DNA of 64,000 nucleotides from Betaproteobacteria bacterium UBA5216 (GTDB taxonomy: Bacteria; Pseudomonadota; Gammaproteobacteria; Burkholderiales; SG8-41): contig DHVE01000059.1 in the NCBI GenBank assembly GCA_002412495.1, forward strand, positions 16,446 through 80,445, written 5' to 3'. Of this stretch, positions 18,427-26,917 are shown piece after piece. The notes under the pieces were generated by a model, which was not told where the DNA came from, did no database searches, and saw only the letters and a list, made by a program, of their open reading frames with translations. The position numbers were made by a program, and so were the translations under genes. The first letter of the stretch is position 1. Every line of letters begins with the position of its first letter.

Positions 18427-19017
18427 TTGAAGGCGTTGCTGGCATTGTCGCGCGGGATCGATGCGCTGAATGAGCGCGTGGGCAAGCTCGCGTATTGGCT
18501 GGTGCTCGCTGCCGTGCTGGTGAGCGCGGGCAATGCCGGGATTCGGTACGCGTTCAACATGAGTTCGAACGCGTGGCTCGAAATTCAGTGGTACCTGTTT
18601 TCGGCGGTATTCCTGCTGTGTTCGGGCTATGCGCTGTTGCACAACCAGCACGTGCGCATCGACATTATCTCGGGCCGGTTGTCGCGGCGCGCGCAGGCAT
18701 GGATAGATATTCTCGGGACGATTTTTTTTCTGATGCCGATGGCGCTGCTGATACTTTGGCTGTCGTGGCCGGTATTCGTCGACGCCTACACCCACAATGA
18801 AGTATCCACCAATGCGGGCGGCCTGATCGTGTGGCCGGCGCGCTTGCTGCTGCCCGCCGGATTTTTGCTGCTGACATTGCAGGGCGCGTCGGAGTTGATC
18901 AAGCGCGTCGCCTTCGTGTGCGGCGTGATCTCCGACCCCGCCACCAGGGACGAGGGGCCGAGCGCCGAGGCGTTGCTTGCCGAAGAAATTCGCAAGGCGC
19001 GCGGGGACGCGGCATGA
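18427..19017 (+). CDS. TRAP transporter small membrane subunit (DctQ-like)
   Basis: 196 residues with four hydrophobic segments. NAWLEIQWYLFSAVFLL and HNQHVRIDIIS are the classic DctQ signatures. The start is a TTG at 18427, preceded by AGGGCGG; no in-frame ATG fits. Its stop overlaps the start of the large subunit gene (ATGA). A hydrophilic C-terminal tail of about 35 residues follows the last helix. Confidence 0.85.
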   Translation: MKALLALSRGIDALNERVGKLAYWLVLAAVLVSAGNAGIRYAFNMSSNAWLEIQWYLFSAVFLLCSGYALLHNQHVRIDIISGRLSRRAQAWIDILGTIFFLMPMALLILWLSWPVFVDAYTHNEVSTNAGGLIVWPARLLLPAGFLLLTLQGASELIKRVAFVCGVISDPATRDEGPSAEALLAEEIRKARGDAA

Positions 19018-20756
19018 CGGCCTTTGTAATGCAGAACATGGCGCCGCTGATGTTCGCGGCACTGGTGGTAATGCTGCTGCTCGGCTACCCGGTCGCTTTT
19101 TCGCTCGCTGCCAACGGCATTTTTTTCGGCTTGGTCGGCATTCATCTCGGCATGCTGGACGCGTCGCTGTTCCAGGCGCTACCGCAGCGCATATGGGGCG
19201 TGATGTCGAACGACACCTTGCTCGCGGTGCCGTTTTTTACTTTCATGGGATTACTGCTGGAACGCAGCGGCATGGCCGAAGACCTGCTCGACACCATCGG
19301 CCAGTTATTCGGGCCGTTGCGCGGCGGACTCGCGTTCGCGGTGATTTTCGTGGGCGCGTTGCTCGCGGCAACCACCGGGGTGGTGGCGGCCTCGGTGATT
19401 TCCATGGGCTTGATTTCGCTGCCGATCATGCTGCGCTACGGGTATGACCGCCGCTTTGCCTCCGGTGTCATTGCCGCGTCGGGCACGCTAGCGCAAATCA
19501 TTCCGCCCTCGCTGGTGTTGATCATCATGGCGGATCAATTGGGGCGCTCGGTCGGCGATATGTATGCCGGCGCGTTTATTCCCGGTCTCGTGCTCGCGGG
19601 CTTGTATGCCTTGTTCGCGATGGGTGTTGCCGTGTTCAGGCCCGCGTGGGCGCCTGCGTTGCCGCTTGAAGCGCGCACGTTTCGTGAAGCCGGCGGCGGC
19701 AGCGGCATAACGTCATTGATCATGCTGATGGGAGCGGCCACGGCGGTGTCGGTGGGGTTCGCCAAGACGCGCTATCCGCCCGGCGCACCGCTGGACGAGT
19801 TGCTGGTGGTTTCCATCTCGGTGGGCGCGGGTGTTGCTTTCGTGGCGGCGCTGATCAATCACTATTGCAAGCTGGGCCTGCTGTCGCGCATCGCGGAGCG
19901 CGTGACGTTTGTGCTGATCCCGCCGCTGGCATTGATCTTTCTGGTGTTGGGCACGATTTTTCTCGGCGTGGCGACACCCACCGAGGGCGGCGCGATGGGC
20001 GCGACCGGCGCGCTGGTGATGGCGTTGATGCGACGCCGGCTTTCCTTCAGCCTGTTGAAGCAGGCGATGGATTCGACCGCGAAATTGACTGCCTTCGTGG
20101 TGTTCATCCTGATCGGCGCGCGCGTGTTCAGCCTCACGTTTTACGGCGTGGATGGCCATGTGTGGGTCGAACATCTGCTGGCGGATCTGCCGGGCGGGCA
20201 GCTGGGCTTTTTGATCGTCGTCAATATCCTGGTGTTCGTGCTTGCGTTTTTCCTCGACTTTTTCGAGCTGTCGTTCATTGTGGTGCCGCTCCTCGGCCCG
20301 GTGGCGGAAAAATTGGGTATCGATCTGGTCTGGTTCGGCGTGCTACTCGCCATCAACATGCAGACGTCGTTCATGCATCCTCCGTTCGGGTTCGCGCTGT
20401 TTTATCTGCGCAGCGTCGCGCCGGCAAAGGATTACGTGGACAAGGTCACTGGCCGGCTTACCCAAAAAGTCACGTCGGCGCAGATTTACTGGGGCGCGGT
20501 GCCGTTTGTGCTGATACAGATTCTGATGGTTGCGCTGGTGATCGCTTTCCCCGGACTTGTCACCGGCGGACTCGACAAGAAAAAGGTGTTTGACACCGGC
20601 AATATGCGCATCGAAGTGCCGGCGGAGGCGCCGCCACTGCCGGTAGTCCCTGGCGCAAGTGGCGCGGATGGCACAAACGCCGATGATGATCCGGCCAAGG
20701 CGATAGAACGTGCCATGCGCGGAGAGTCCGTGACCGTGCCTGAGCCGTCCCGGTAG
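19014..20756 (+). CDS. TRAP transporter large membrane subunit (DctM-like)
   Basis: 580 residues, longer than the usual 430 or so, with about 12-14 membrane segments. Family marks include PFFTFMGLLLERSGMAEDLL, a GALLAATTGVVAAS gate hairpin, LAQIIPPSLVLII and TPTEGGAMGATGAL in the second repeat. The extra length comes from a middle insertion with additional helices and a soluble tail, as in the TakP-type (2-oxoacid) TRAP systems. It would couple Na+ entry to uptake of a carboxylate delivered by the periplasmic protein encoded convergently next door. Confidence 0.85.
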   Translation: MTAFVMQNMAPLMFAALVVMLLLGYPVAFSLAANGIFFGLVGIHLGMLDASLFQALPQRIWGVMSNDTLLAVPFFTFMGLLLERSGMAEDLLDTIGQLFGPLRGGLAFAVIFVGALLAATTGVVAASVISMGLISLPIMLRYGYDRRFASGVIAASGTLAQIIPPSLVLIIMADQLGRSVGDMYAGAFIPGLVLAGLYALFAMGVAVFRPAWAPALPLEARTFREAGGGSGITSLIMLMGAATAVSVGFAKTRYPPGAPLDELLVVSISVGAGVAFVAALINHYCKLGLLSRIAERVTFVLIPPLALIFLVLGTIFLGVATPTEGGAMGATGALVMALMRRRLSFSLLKQAMDSTAKLTAFVVFILIGARVFSLTFYGVDGHVWVEHLLADLPGGQLGFLIVVNILVFVLAFFLDFFELSFIVVPLLGPVAEKLGIDLVWFGVLLAINMQTSFMHPPFGFALFYLRSVAPAKDYVDKVTGRLTQKVTSAQIYWGAVPFVLIQILMVALVIAFPGLVTGGLDKKKVFDTGNMRIEVPAEAPPLPVVPGASGADGTNADDDPAKAIERAMRGESVTVPEPSR

Positions 20757-20763
20757 GTGCCGG

Positions 20764-21873
20764 TTATTTCTTGCGCGGCGCCTGCTGCGCCAGGCGTTGG
20801 CCGGCAATCATGAAGCTGTCAAAGCGATTTTCCGCGATCGACGCCCATTGCACCTGCTCGTCGCGAAAGGCTTTCCACGGTTCGTAGACCTTCTTGAACT
20901 TGGCGTTCTTGGCGGCAATTTCTTCGTACAAATCCTGCGCGGCCCTGTAACACGCGGCGAGTATGTCGTTGGAAAACGGCAGCAATTTGACGCCGTTGGC
21001 GAGCAACCGCTTGAGCGCGGGCGGATTCAGTGCATCGTACTTCGCGAGCATGTCCACGTTCGCCTCGGCGCACGCTGATTCGAGTATCGATTTGTAATCC
21101 GGCGGCAGCGCTTCCCAGGCCTTGAGATTCACGATCAGATCGAGTTCCGGCCCGCCTTCCCACCAGCCGGGGTAGTAGTAGTGCTTGGCAACCTTGTAGA
21201 AACCGAGTTTCTCATCATCGTAGGGTCCCACCCATTCGGCGGCGTCGAGCGTGCCTTTTTCGAGCGCAGGATAAATGTCGCCACCCGCGATCTGCTGTGG
21301 CACGACCCCGAGTTTACCCAGCACCAGTCCACCCGTGCCGCCGATGCGCATTTTCAGGCCCTGCAAATCCTTGACGGTTTTGATTTCCTTGCGAAACCAG
21401 CCGCCCATCTGCGCGCCGGTGTTGCCCGCGGGAAACTGAATGACGTTATAACCCTTGAAGAATTCGCGCATCAGTTGCAGGCCGCCGCCGTGGTACATCC
21501 ACGCGTTTTGCTGCCGCGCGTTAAGACCGAAAGGGAGCGCTGTCGAAAATGCGAACGTTGGGTCCTTGCCGAAATAATAGTAGGGCGCCGTGTGTCCGCA
21601 CTCCACCGTGCCGTTTTGCACCGCGTCCAGCACTTGCAGGCCGGGCACGATTTCACCCGCGGCAAACACCTTGATGGTGAATTTTCCGCCGGTCGCCGCG
21701 GCGACGCGTTTGGCGATGATGTCGGCGCCGCCAAAAATGGTATCCAGACTTTTTGGAAAACTCGATGCCACGCGCCAACTGACGGTGGGCTGAGATTGCG
21801 CAAGCGCGGGCGCGGCAACGGCCCCAGCAGCCAATCCGGCTGCCGCTTGTTTGAAAAATGCACGGCGTTTCAT
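20764..21873 (-). CDS. TRAP transporter periplasmic solute-binding protein (DctP/TakP-like)
   Basis: 369 residues. MKRRAFFKQAAAGLAAGAV is a Tat-like leader with twin arginines, followed by WRVASSFPKSLDTIFGGAD. GLKMRIGGTGGLVLGKLGV contains the arginine that binds the ligand carboxylate in DctP proteins, and AAEWVGPYDDEKLGFYKVA is typical of the TakP branch, whose members bind 2-oxoacids. GGAGGAAG precedes the ATG at 21873. It converges on the DctQM genes with 7 bp between stops, so the three subunits are encoded together but on opposite strands. Confidence 0.85.
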   Translation of the reverse strand: MKRRAFFKQAAAGLAAGAVAAPALAQSQPTVSWRVASSFPKSLDTIFGGADIIAKRVAAATGGKFTIKVFAAGEIVPGLQVLDAVQNGTVECGHTAPYYYFGKDPTFAFSTALPFGLNARQQNAWMYHGGGLQLMREFFKGYNVIQFPAGNTGAQMGGWFRKEIKTVKDLQGLKMRIGGTGGLVLGKLGVVPQQIAGGDIYPALEKGTLDAAEWVGPYDDEKLGFYKVAKHYYYPGWWEGGPELDLIVNLKAWEALPPDYKSILESACAEANVDMLAKYDALNPPALKRLLANGVKLLPFSNDILAACYRAAQDLYEEIAAKNAKFKKVYEPWKAFRDEQVQWASIAENRFDSFMIAGQRLAQQAPRKK

Positions 21874-21930
21874 GGGTGCTTCCTCCGGGAAAATGCGTTG
21901 ATTATTGGATATCCGCATTGCTACAACACG

Positions 21931-22269
21931 TCAGCGTGGCGGTTCTCCGGCAACTACGTAAGCCCAGAGCGCCTTGATGTCGTCGGGTTTTAATACGTCG
22001 CCCCATGGCGGCATTGCCTTGGTACCGTTGGTCACCGACTCGACAAACCGCTCGGGCTTGTCGCGTGGAAACGTCGCCAGATCGATGCCCCATTGCGGTC
22101 CCTGCATGCGTACACCGTGGCAGGATTCGCAGTTCGACGCGTAAAGTTGAGCGCCCTGTTTAATCTGAGCTGGCGAAAACGAGGTTCCGCTGGTGTTTTG
22201 CGCCACGCCCCCCCCACTGGCGCACAGTAGCGCCAGCGTGAAGAGCGCGTGCTTTGCCGCACGCGCCAT
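21931..22269 (-). CDS. Small periplasmic c-type cytochrome
   Basis: 112 residues: a leader of about 23 residues, one heme c site C47-E-S-C50-H51 and a likely axial Met at M86 (AMPPWG). This is a class I monoheme cytochrome. It follows the PQQ dehydrogenase gene by 13 bp and is probably its electron acceptor in the periplasm, as cytochrome cL-type proteins are for methanol dehydrogenase. Confidence 0.85.
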   Translation of the reverse strand: MARAAKHALFTLALLCASGGGVAQNTSGTSFSPAQIKQGAQLYASNCESCHGVRMQGPQWGIDLATFPRDKPERFVESVTNGTKAMPPWGDVLKPDDIKALWAYVVAGEPPR

Positions 22270-22282
22270 GGTGTCGTTCCTC

Positions 22283-23959
22283 CTACTCGGGCATCAGCGC
22301 AAACGTCCAGATCGAGCTGCCCTGCGGCACCTTGGCGCCGACTTGTCCGCGCGCGAGACTGCCGCCCAGCCCCGATGCCACGGTTACGTATTGCACGCCT
22401 TTATGCGTGTAGGTGATGGGTGGCGCGTTGACGCTGGAGGTGGTTTTGAATTTCCACAGCGTCTTGCCGGTTTCTTCGTCAAGCGCGAGGAATTCGCCGC
22501 TCGGCATGCCGGTGAACAGCAAGCCGCCATCGGTCGCCAGCACACTGCCCGAGCTGGCCATGTCGGTGATCGGCACCTTCCATTTGAATTTGCCGGTGAG
22601 CGGATCCATCGCCACGTGATAACCCACCACGTCGCCCGGCTTGATGACCGGTGCGCGGCCCCGGGTGGCAGTATTGGGCTCGCCCAGACGCTGGAATTTA
22701 TACGGCACGAATTGCTGGATGCGCGGTAGATCCCACGTATTCAGATACGCCAGATTGGTTTTCGGATTGAACGCGAACATGATGGCGTTGGTGCCGCGTT
22801 GCGGATAGAGCTCGACCTCTTCACCCTTCATCAGGCGATCGGCCACATCGGTCAGCACCGGACGGCCGGTTTTCAGATCAACGTGCGTGGCCCAGGTCAC
22901 GCGCGTCATCGGGTGCGCGGCGATCAGCTTGCCGTTGGTGCGGTCGATCACATACAAGAAACCGTTCTTGTTGCCGTTCAACACGACCTTGCGCATCTGG
23001 CCGTCGATGCGCAGTTCCGCCAGCACCAGTTCGTTGGTGGCATCCACGTCATACAGATCGTTAGGCGTGTACTGGTAGTGCCAGACGATCTCGCCGGTTT
23101 TCGGACGAATCGCCACCACGCAGTTGGTGTAGAGCGCATCGCCATTGCCGCGATACTTGGCATCGTACGGCCCAGCGTTACCCACACCCCAGTAGACCAG
23201 ATCCAGTTCGGGATCGTACGAACCGGTCTGCCAGGTGGAGGCGCCGCCGATCTTCCATGCATCCGGTATCGAATCCGCCGTCTTCGGCCAGGTTTCGTGG
23301 CCCGGCTCGCCCGGCGCGGGAATCATGTGCTTGCGCCACAGTTCCTTGCCGGTTTCCGGATCCCAGCCGACCAGAAAGCCGCGCGTGGCATGTTCGCCGC
23401 CGCTGGTGCCTGAAATCAGCACGCCGTTGGCGATCAACGGCGAGGCGACGCCCTTGTAGCCTTCCTTGAAATCGGCGAACGGCGTTTTCCAGATCTGCTT
23501 GCCGGTTTTCATGTCGAGTGCGACCAAGTGCGCGTCGAGGGTGGTGCGGTAGAGCTTGCCGTTGTAGAGGGTGGGTGAACCGCGGTAAATGGCGCCCGAC
23601 GTCGAGATGCGCAGTACCGCGCGATCATATTCCACTTGCGTGCGCCAGATTTGCTTGCCGGTGGCGACATCCAGCGCGAACGTCCAATGGCCATTTACCA
23701 CATACATTACGCCGTTATATACAACCGGCTGCGCGAGTTCGCCGGTCTCGCTCATGGTGTTCGTCGCCCAGATGGGCACCAGTCGCTTGACGTTGGATTT
23801 ATTAATCTGATTCAGCGGACTGTACATCTGTAACTTGCGGCTCATGCCGAAGCTCAGCACGTTTTCCGTATTCTTGCCGTCGTTGATCAACTCATCGTAC
23901 GACTGTGCCATGGCCAACGCGGACCACGAAATCAGCATGGTTGCCAAAATCCTTTTCAT
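22283..23959 (-). CDS. PQQ-dependent alcohol dehydrogenase-like quinoprotein
   Basis: 558 residues; leader MKRILATMLISWSALAMA, then an eight-bladed propeller with repeated W-motifs (LDVATGKQIWRT, LDMKTGKQIWKT, WDPETGKELWRK). Likely metal ligands are E189 (TSGGEHA), N261 (GVGNAGPYD) and the catalytic D304. D306 lies two residues after D304 (YDVDATNE); an Asp at this place marks lanthanide-using XoxF/PedH-type enzymes, whereas calcium enzymes have Ala or Ser. The adjacent Cys-Cys pair that normally covers PQQ is absent: the corresponding stretch reads STSGAIYRGS. AGGGGGCG precedes ATG 23959. There is no C-terminal heme domain; the separate cytochrome c gene follows. Confidence 0.85.
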   Translation of the reverse strand: MKRILATMLISWSALAMAQSYDELINDGKNTENVLSFGMSRKLQMYSPLNQINKSNVKRLVPIWATNTMSETGELAQPVVYNGVMYVVNGHWTFALDVATGKQIWRTQVEYDRAVLRISTSGAIYRGSPTLYNGKLYRTTLDAHLVALDMKTGKQIWKTPFADFKEGYKGVASPLIANGVLISGTSGGEHATRGFLVGWDPETGKELWRKHMIPAPGEPGHETWPKTADSIPDAWKIGGASTWQTGSYDPELDLVYWGVGNAGPYDAKYRGNGDALYTNCVVAIRPKTGEIVWHYQYTPNDLYDVDATNELVLAELRIDGQMRKVVLNGNKNGFLYVIDRTNGKLIAAHPMTRVTWATHVDLKTGRPVLTDVADRLMKGEEVELYPQRGTNAIMFAFNPKTNLAYLNTWDLPRIQQFVPYKFQRLGEPNTATRGRAPVIKPGDVVGYHVAMDPLTGKFKWKVPITDMASSGSVLATDGGLLFTGMPSGEFLALDEETGKTLWKFKTTSSVNAPPITYTHKGVQYVTVASGLGGSLARGQVGAKVPQGSSIWTFALMPE

Positions 23960-24172
23960 TTTTAACGCCCCCTGTTTGTTACATCGCAACAAAAATCAAT
24001 TATATTCCGGCGCTGCCGTAAGGCGCCGTTGCCGATTACAGTATCTTCGGCCCGGCAATTGAGGTCAAGCGTCCGGGTGTATCCGGGCACATCCCGGCGT
24101 GCCGTGGTGCGTCCGCATGCCGGGGTGCGCTGGGCCGTGAGTTGCGGCCCCCGCCTATTTGGTGCTTAATGG

Positions 24173-25237
24173 ATGTTCAATACACGTTCTTCCAATGCCA
24201 CGCCCGTGTCGTCCTTGAAGAATCATCTATCGGTTACGCTCTCCGTCCGCATCCCGAAACGATGGATCGGAGGCCTGTTCGCGGCCGCGTGGTTTTGCAC
24301 GGCGCCGTGCCTGGCCACGACGCCGCCTCTGCCGAACGAGTTTCCCGTCAAACCCATCCGCATCATCGTGGCGTCGTCGGTCGGCGCGGCGGATGATTTT
24401 TTTGCACGCCTGCTGGCCGATGAACTGGAGACGCTCTACCAGCGCCGCGTGCTGATCGAGAATCGGCCGGGCGCGGGCGGATTGATCGGCAATGCGCGCA
24501 TGTCCAAGGCGCAGGCCGACGGTTACACCTTGGGCATGGTCGGCGTGACACGTTTGATCAGCGAACTGATGCGCGAAGAGCCGCCCTATCGCGCCTTGGG
24601 CGATATCGTCGGCGTGGCCCACGTGGCGTCGATCACCAATGTGCTGGCGGTCACGCGCGCGCTGCCGGTTTCCACCGCGCGTGAGTTCGTGACGTATGCG
24701 CGGGTGCGTCCCGGCGAACTGAACTACGCGTCGCTCGGCATCGGCTCGGCGTCGCATCTGGCCGCCGAGGTGTTTTCGCGCGCGCTCGGCATCGACGCGG
24801 TGCACGTGCCGTTCCGCGTGGCATCGGATTCTTTTGTGGAAATGGCGCTGGGCCGCGTGCATTACGCGATCTACACCCTGCCCGCCGCGCTGGGCCCGGT
24901 GCGCGAAGGCCGCTTGCGCGCGCTGGCCGTGATGACGCCGCAGCGCAGCCCCACGCTGCCCAACGTGCCGGCGATCACCGAGGTGGGCCTGCCCGAAGCG
25001 CAGTTCGACAGTTGGTGCGGTATTGTCGCGCCCACCGGCACGCCGCGCCGCATCGTCGAGCAATTGCATAGCGATATCATGCGTGTGCTGCGCAAGTCGG
25101 CGCTGCGCGCGCGTTTCGTGAATCAGGGCGCCGAATCAACGCCCGATACCACGCCGGACGGATTCATGCGGCACATGCAGGGCGAGTATCTGCGTTTTCA
25201 GTCGATTATCCGGGTGGGCGGCATCAGGCCAGAGTGA
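24173..25237 (+). CDS. Bug/TctC-family solute-binding protein
   Basis: 354 residues from ATG 24173. The mature part starts near FPVKPIRIIVASSVGAADDF and contains ADGYTLGMVGV, a region ending in AVHVPFR and DGFMRHMQGEYLRFQS. The N-terminal 28 or so residues before the hydrophobic leader (WIGGLFAAAWFCTAP) are longer than usual, so a later GTG start is possible. The HVPYKG motif of other copies is HVPFRVA here. It is the first gene of a plus-strand run with the VOC and Gfo/Idh genes. Confidence 0.8.
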   Translation: MFNTRSSNATPVSSLKNHLSVTLSVRIPKRWIGGLFAAAWFCTAPCLATTPPLPNEFPVKPIRIIVASSVGAADDFFARLLADELETLYQRRVLIENRPGAGGLIGNARMSKAQADGYTLGMVGVTRLISELMREEPPYRALGDIVGVAHVASITNVLAVTRALPVSTAREFVTYARVRPGELNYASLGIGSASHLAAEVFSRALGIDAVHVPFRVASDSFVEMALGRVHYAIYTLPAALGPVREGRLRALAVMTPQRSPTLPNVPAITEVGLPEAQFDSWCGIVAPTGTPRRIVEQLHSDIMRVLRKSALRARFVNQGAESTPDTTPDGFMRHMQGEYLRFQSIIRVGGIRPE

Positions 25238-25272
25238 TCGTATCCAGATTCAAAATTTTCAGGGAGACAAGC

Positions 25273-25632
25273 ATGACCATCAAGCTCAACCATCTGCACA
25301 TCAAGACCAAAACGCCGGAGAAAACCGCGAAGTTTTACGTCGATACCTTCGGCGCGAAAATCACCAGTCAATCGCCGACCGGCGGTTATCGCGTTGATCT
25401 GGACGGGCTTTCGCTGAACATCACCGAACTGCACCCGACGCAGAAGCGCGAGCAGCGTTACGGCATGGAACATATCGCGATGGATACCGATGAGCTGGAT
25501 TCGCTGGTCGCCAAACTCAAGGCGCAAAATATCGGCATCCTTGAAGAAACCATCGTCACCGGCAATCGCCGCGTGTGTTTTTTCGAGGGACCGGACGGCG
25601 TGCAGCTTGAATTCATTGAAATGAAGAAATAA
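25273..25632 (+). CDS. VOC-fold (glyoxalase/bleomycin resistance) protein
   Basis: 119 residues, one vicinal-oxygen-chelate domain. LNHLHIKTKTPEKTAKFYVD opens the first beta-alpha-beta module, with the first metal His at H8 or H10. A second His lies in MEHIAMDT and a Glu in LEFIEM near the end, consistent with a metal site. AGGGAGAC precedes the ATG. The gene lies between a Bug gene (35 bp away) and a Gfo/Idh oxidoreductase, so an isomerase, lyase or dioxygenase role on the imported compound is plausible but unproven. Confidence 0.8.
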   Translation: MTIKLNHLHIKTKTPEKTAKFYVDTFGAKITSQSPTGGYRVDLDGLSLNITELHPTQKREQRYGMEHIAMDTDELDSLVAKLKAQNIGILEETIVTGNRRVCFFEGPDGVQLEFIEMKK

Positions 25633-25660
25633 TTTAAGTATATGTTTTTAAACAATATTT
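25631..25660 (+). repeat. Intergenic AT-rich motif, copy 3
   Basis: Reads TTTAAGTATATGTTTTTAAA then CAATATTT, just before the ribosome site of the Gfo/Idh gene. Core TAAGTATATGTTTTTAA is identical to copy 4, and the TGTTT..AAACA inverted repeat is shared with copy 2. With only 41 bp between the genes, this motif occupies nearly the whole spacer. Confidence 0.5.
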
Positions 25661-25673
25661 TTTGGAGAATGTG

Positions 25674-26780
25674 ATGTCGAAATCTGATCCGTTACGTGTC
25701 GCGTTTATCGGTGCGGGCGGGCGCTGGGGTCCCAATGCCCACGGTCCCGTGCTGCAAAAAGTGCCGGAGGTAAATCTGCATGCGGTGTGTACCGCGCATG
25801 CCGATACCGCGCAGGCCGCCGCCGATAAATACGGCGTGAAAAAGGCCTACAGCGATCTCAAGGCCATGGGCGCCGATGCGCAAATCGAAGCCGCGCTGGT
25901 TGCCGTGCGCGTGCCCGCGCATTACAAAATCACCATGGCGGCGCTCGAAGCCGGCAAGCATGTTTACTGCGAATGGCCGCTCGGCGCCAACACGAAAGAA
26001 GCCGAGGAAATGGCGGCCATGGCGCGCCAGAAAAAGGTGCGTACCATGGTGGGCTTGCAACGCCGCGCCTCCCCCGCGTATCAATACATGCGCGAGCTGA
26101 TTCAGCAGGGCTACGTCGGCAAAATGTTGTCGGTGAACATGACGCACATGGGCAGTGGCGTGCTCACGCGCACCTCGGACCGCACTTGGCAGAAAGACGT
26201 GACGCTGGGCGCGAACACGCTGACCATCACCTTCGGGCATTCGATGGATGCGTTGTGCATGGTGGCTGGCGAACTCGCGGAAGTATCGGCGGTGGTCAGC
26301 ACGCAAGTGCCCCAATGGTTCGAGACCGACACCAAGAAATACGTCGATGTCACGTCGCCCGACAACATCATGTTGTCGGGCCGGCTCGACAACGGCGCGG
26401 TGGTCAGCGCCAACCTCGGCGTGCATCCGTACCACGGCAGCGGTTACCGCTTCGAGATTTACGGCACCGAGGGCACGCTGATGATGATTGGCGGCGGCGA
26501 GGCGGGGCAGGAAGTCAAACGCAAAATCATGGGCGGCAAAAAAGACGACAAGACCTTGCAAGAGTTGCCGGTGCCGGAGCGTTTTAAAACCGTGCCGGAA
26601 GAAATTCGCAATGGCGGGCCATCGTATGACGTGGGGCAGATGTGGGTACAGTTCGCCCACGCGGTGCGCACCGGCGGCCCTGTCGAAGCGGATTTCGAGC
26701 ACGCCGTGCGGCGGCATCGCATGCTGGATGCCATCCGGCGCGCGTCCGAAACCGGACAGCGGCAAAAGGTAGTGCTGTAG
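25674..26780 (+). CDS. Gfo/Idh/MocA-family oxidoreductase
   Basis: 368 residues. The N-terminal NAD(P)-binding fold begins VAFIGAGGRWGPN. The usual E-K-P motif, whose Lys helps catalysis, reads E100-W101-P102 here (YCEWPLG), so the normal catalytic Lys is missing. The C-terminal domain carries the IYGTEGTLMMIGGG segment typical of the family. A GGAG site precedes ATG 25674 at about nine bases. Members oxidise or reduce sugars, inositols or biliverdin; without the Lys this copy may do different chemistry. A strong inverted repeat lies 53 bp after its stop. Confidence 0.8.
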   Translation: MSKSDPLRVAFIGAGGRWGPNAHGPVLQKVPEVNLHAVCTAHADTAQAAADKYGVKKAYSDLKAMGADAQIEAALVAVRVPAHYKITMAALEAGKHVYCEWPLGANTKEAEEMAAMARQKKVRTMVGLQRRASPAYQYMRELIQQGYVGKMLSVNMTHMGSGVLTRTSDRTWQKDVTLGANTLTITFGHSMDALCMVAGELAEVSAVVSTQVPQWFETDTKKYVDVTSPDNIMLSGRLDNGAVVSANLGVHPYHGSGYRFEIYGTEGTLMMIGGGEAGQEVKRKIMGGKKDDKTLQELPVPERFKTVPEEIRNGGPSYDVGQMWVQFAHAVRTGGPVEADFEHAVRRHRMLDAIRRASETGQRQKVVL

Positions 26781-26832
26781 TCGTGTCGTAGTCGTTCTGT
26801 ACCGGCGGCTGCATTGTAATTTCTTGTAGGTA

Positions 26833-26878
26833 CGAGCCGATTGAGGCGATCCGCTCAATCGGCTCGCGCAAATTTTTT
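26833..26878 (+). terminator. Inverted repeat, probable terminator after the Gfo/Idh gene
   Basis: A perfect 13-bp stem, CGAGCCGATTGAG with CTCAATCGGCTCG, closes an 8-nt loop and is followed six bases later by TTTTTT. The gap before the T-run is longer than ideal, so termination may be partial. Confidence 0.6.
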
Positions 26879-26917
26879 GCACAGGCATTCATTGCGGATC
26901 TTTCATCTGGAGTCGTC

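Noticed and set aside
25692..26888. A 398-codon minus-strand frame opposite the Gfo/Idh gene
   Set aside because: Composition (His/Arg/Ala-rich) is that of an antisense shadow; the opposite strand encodes a clear oxidoreductase.
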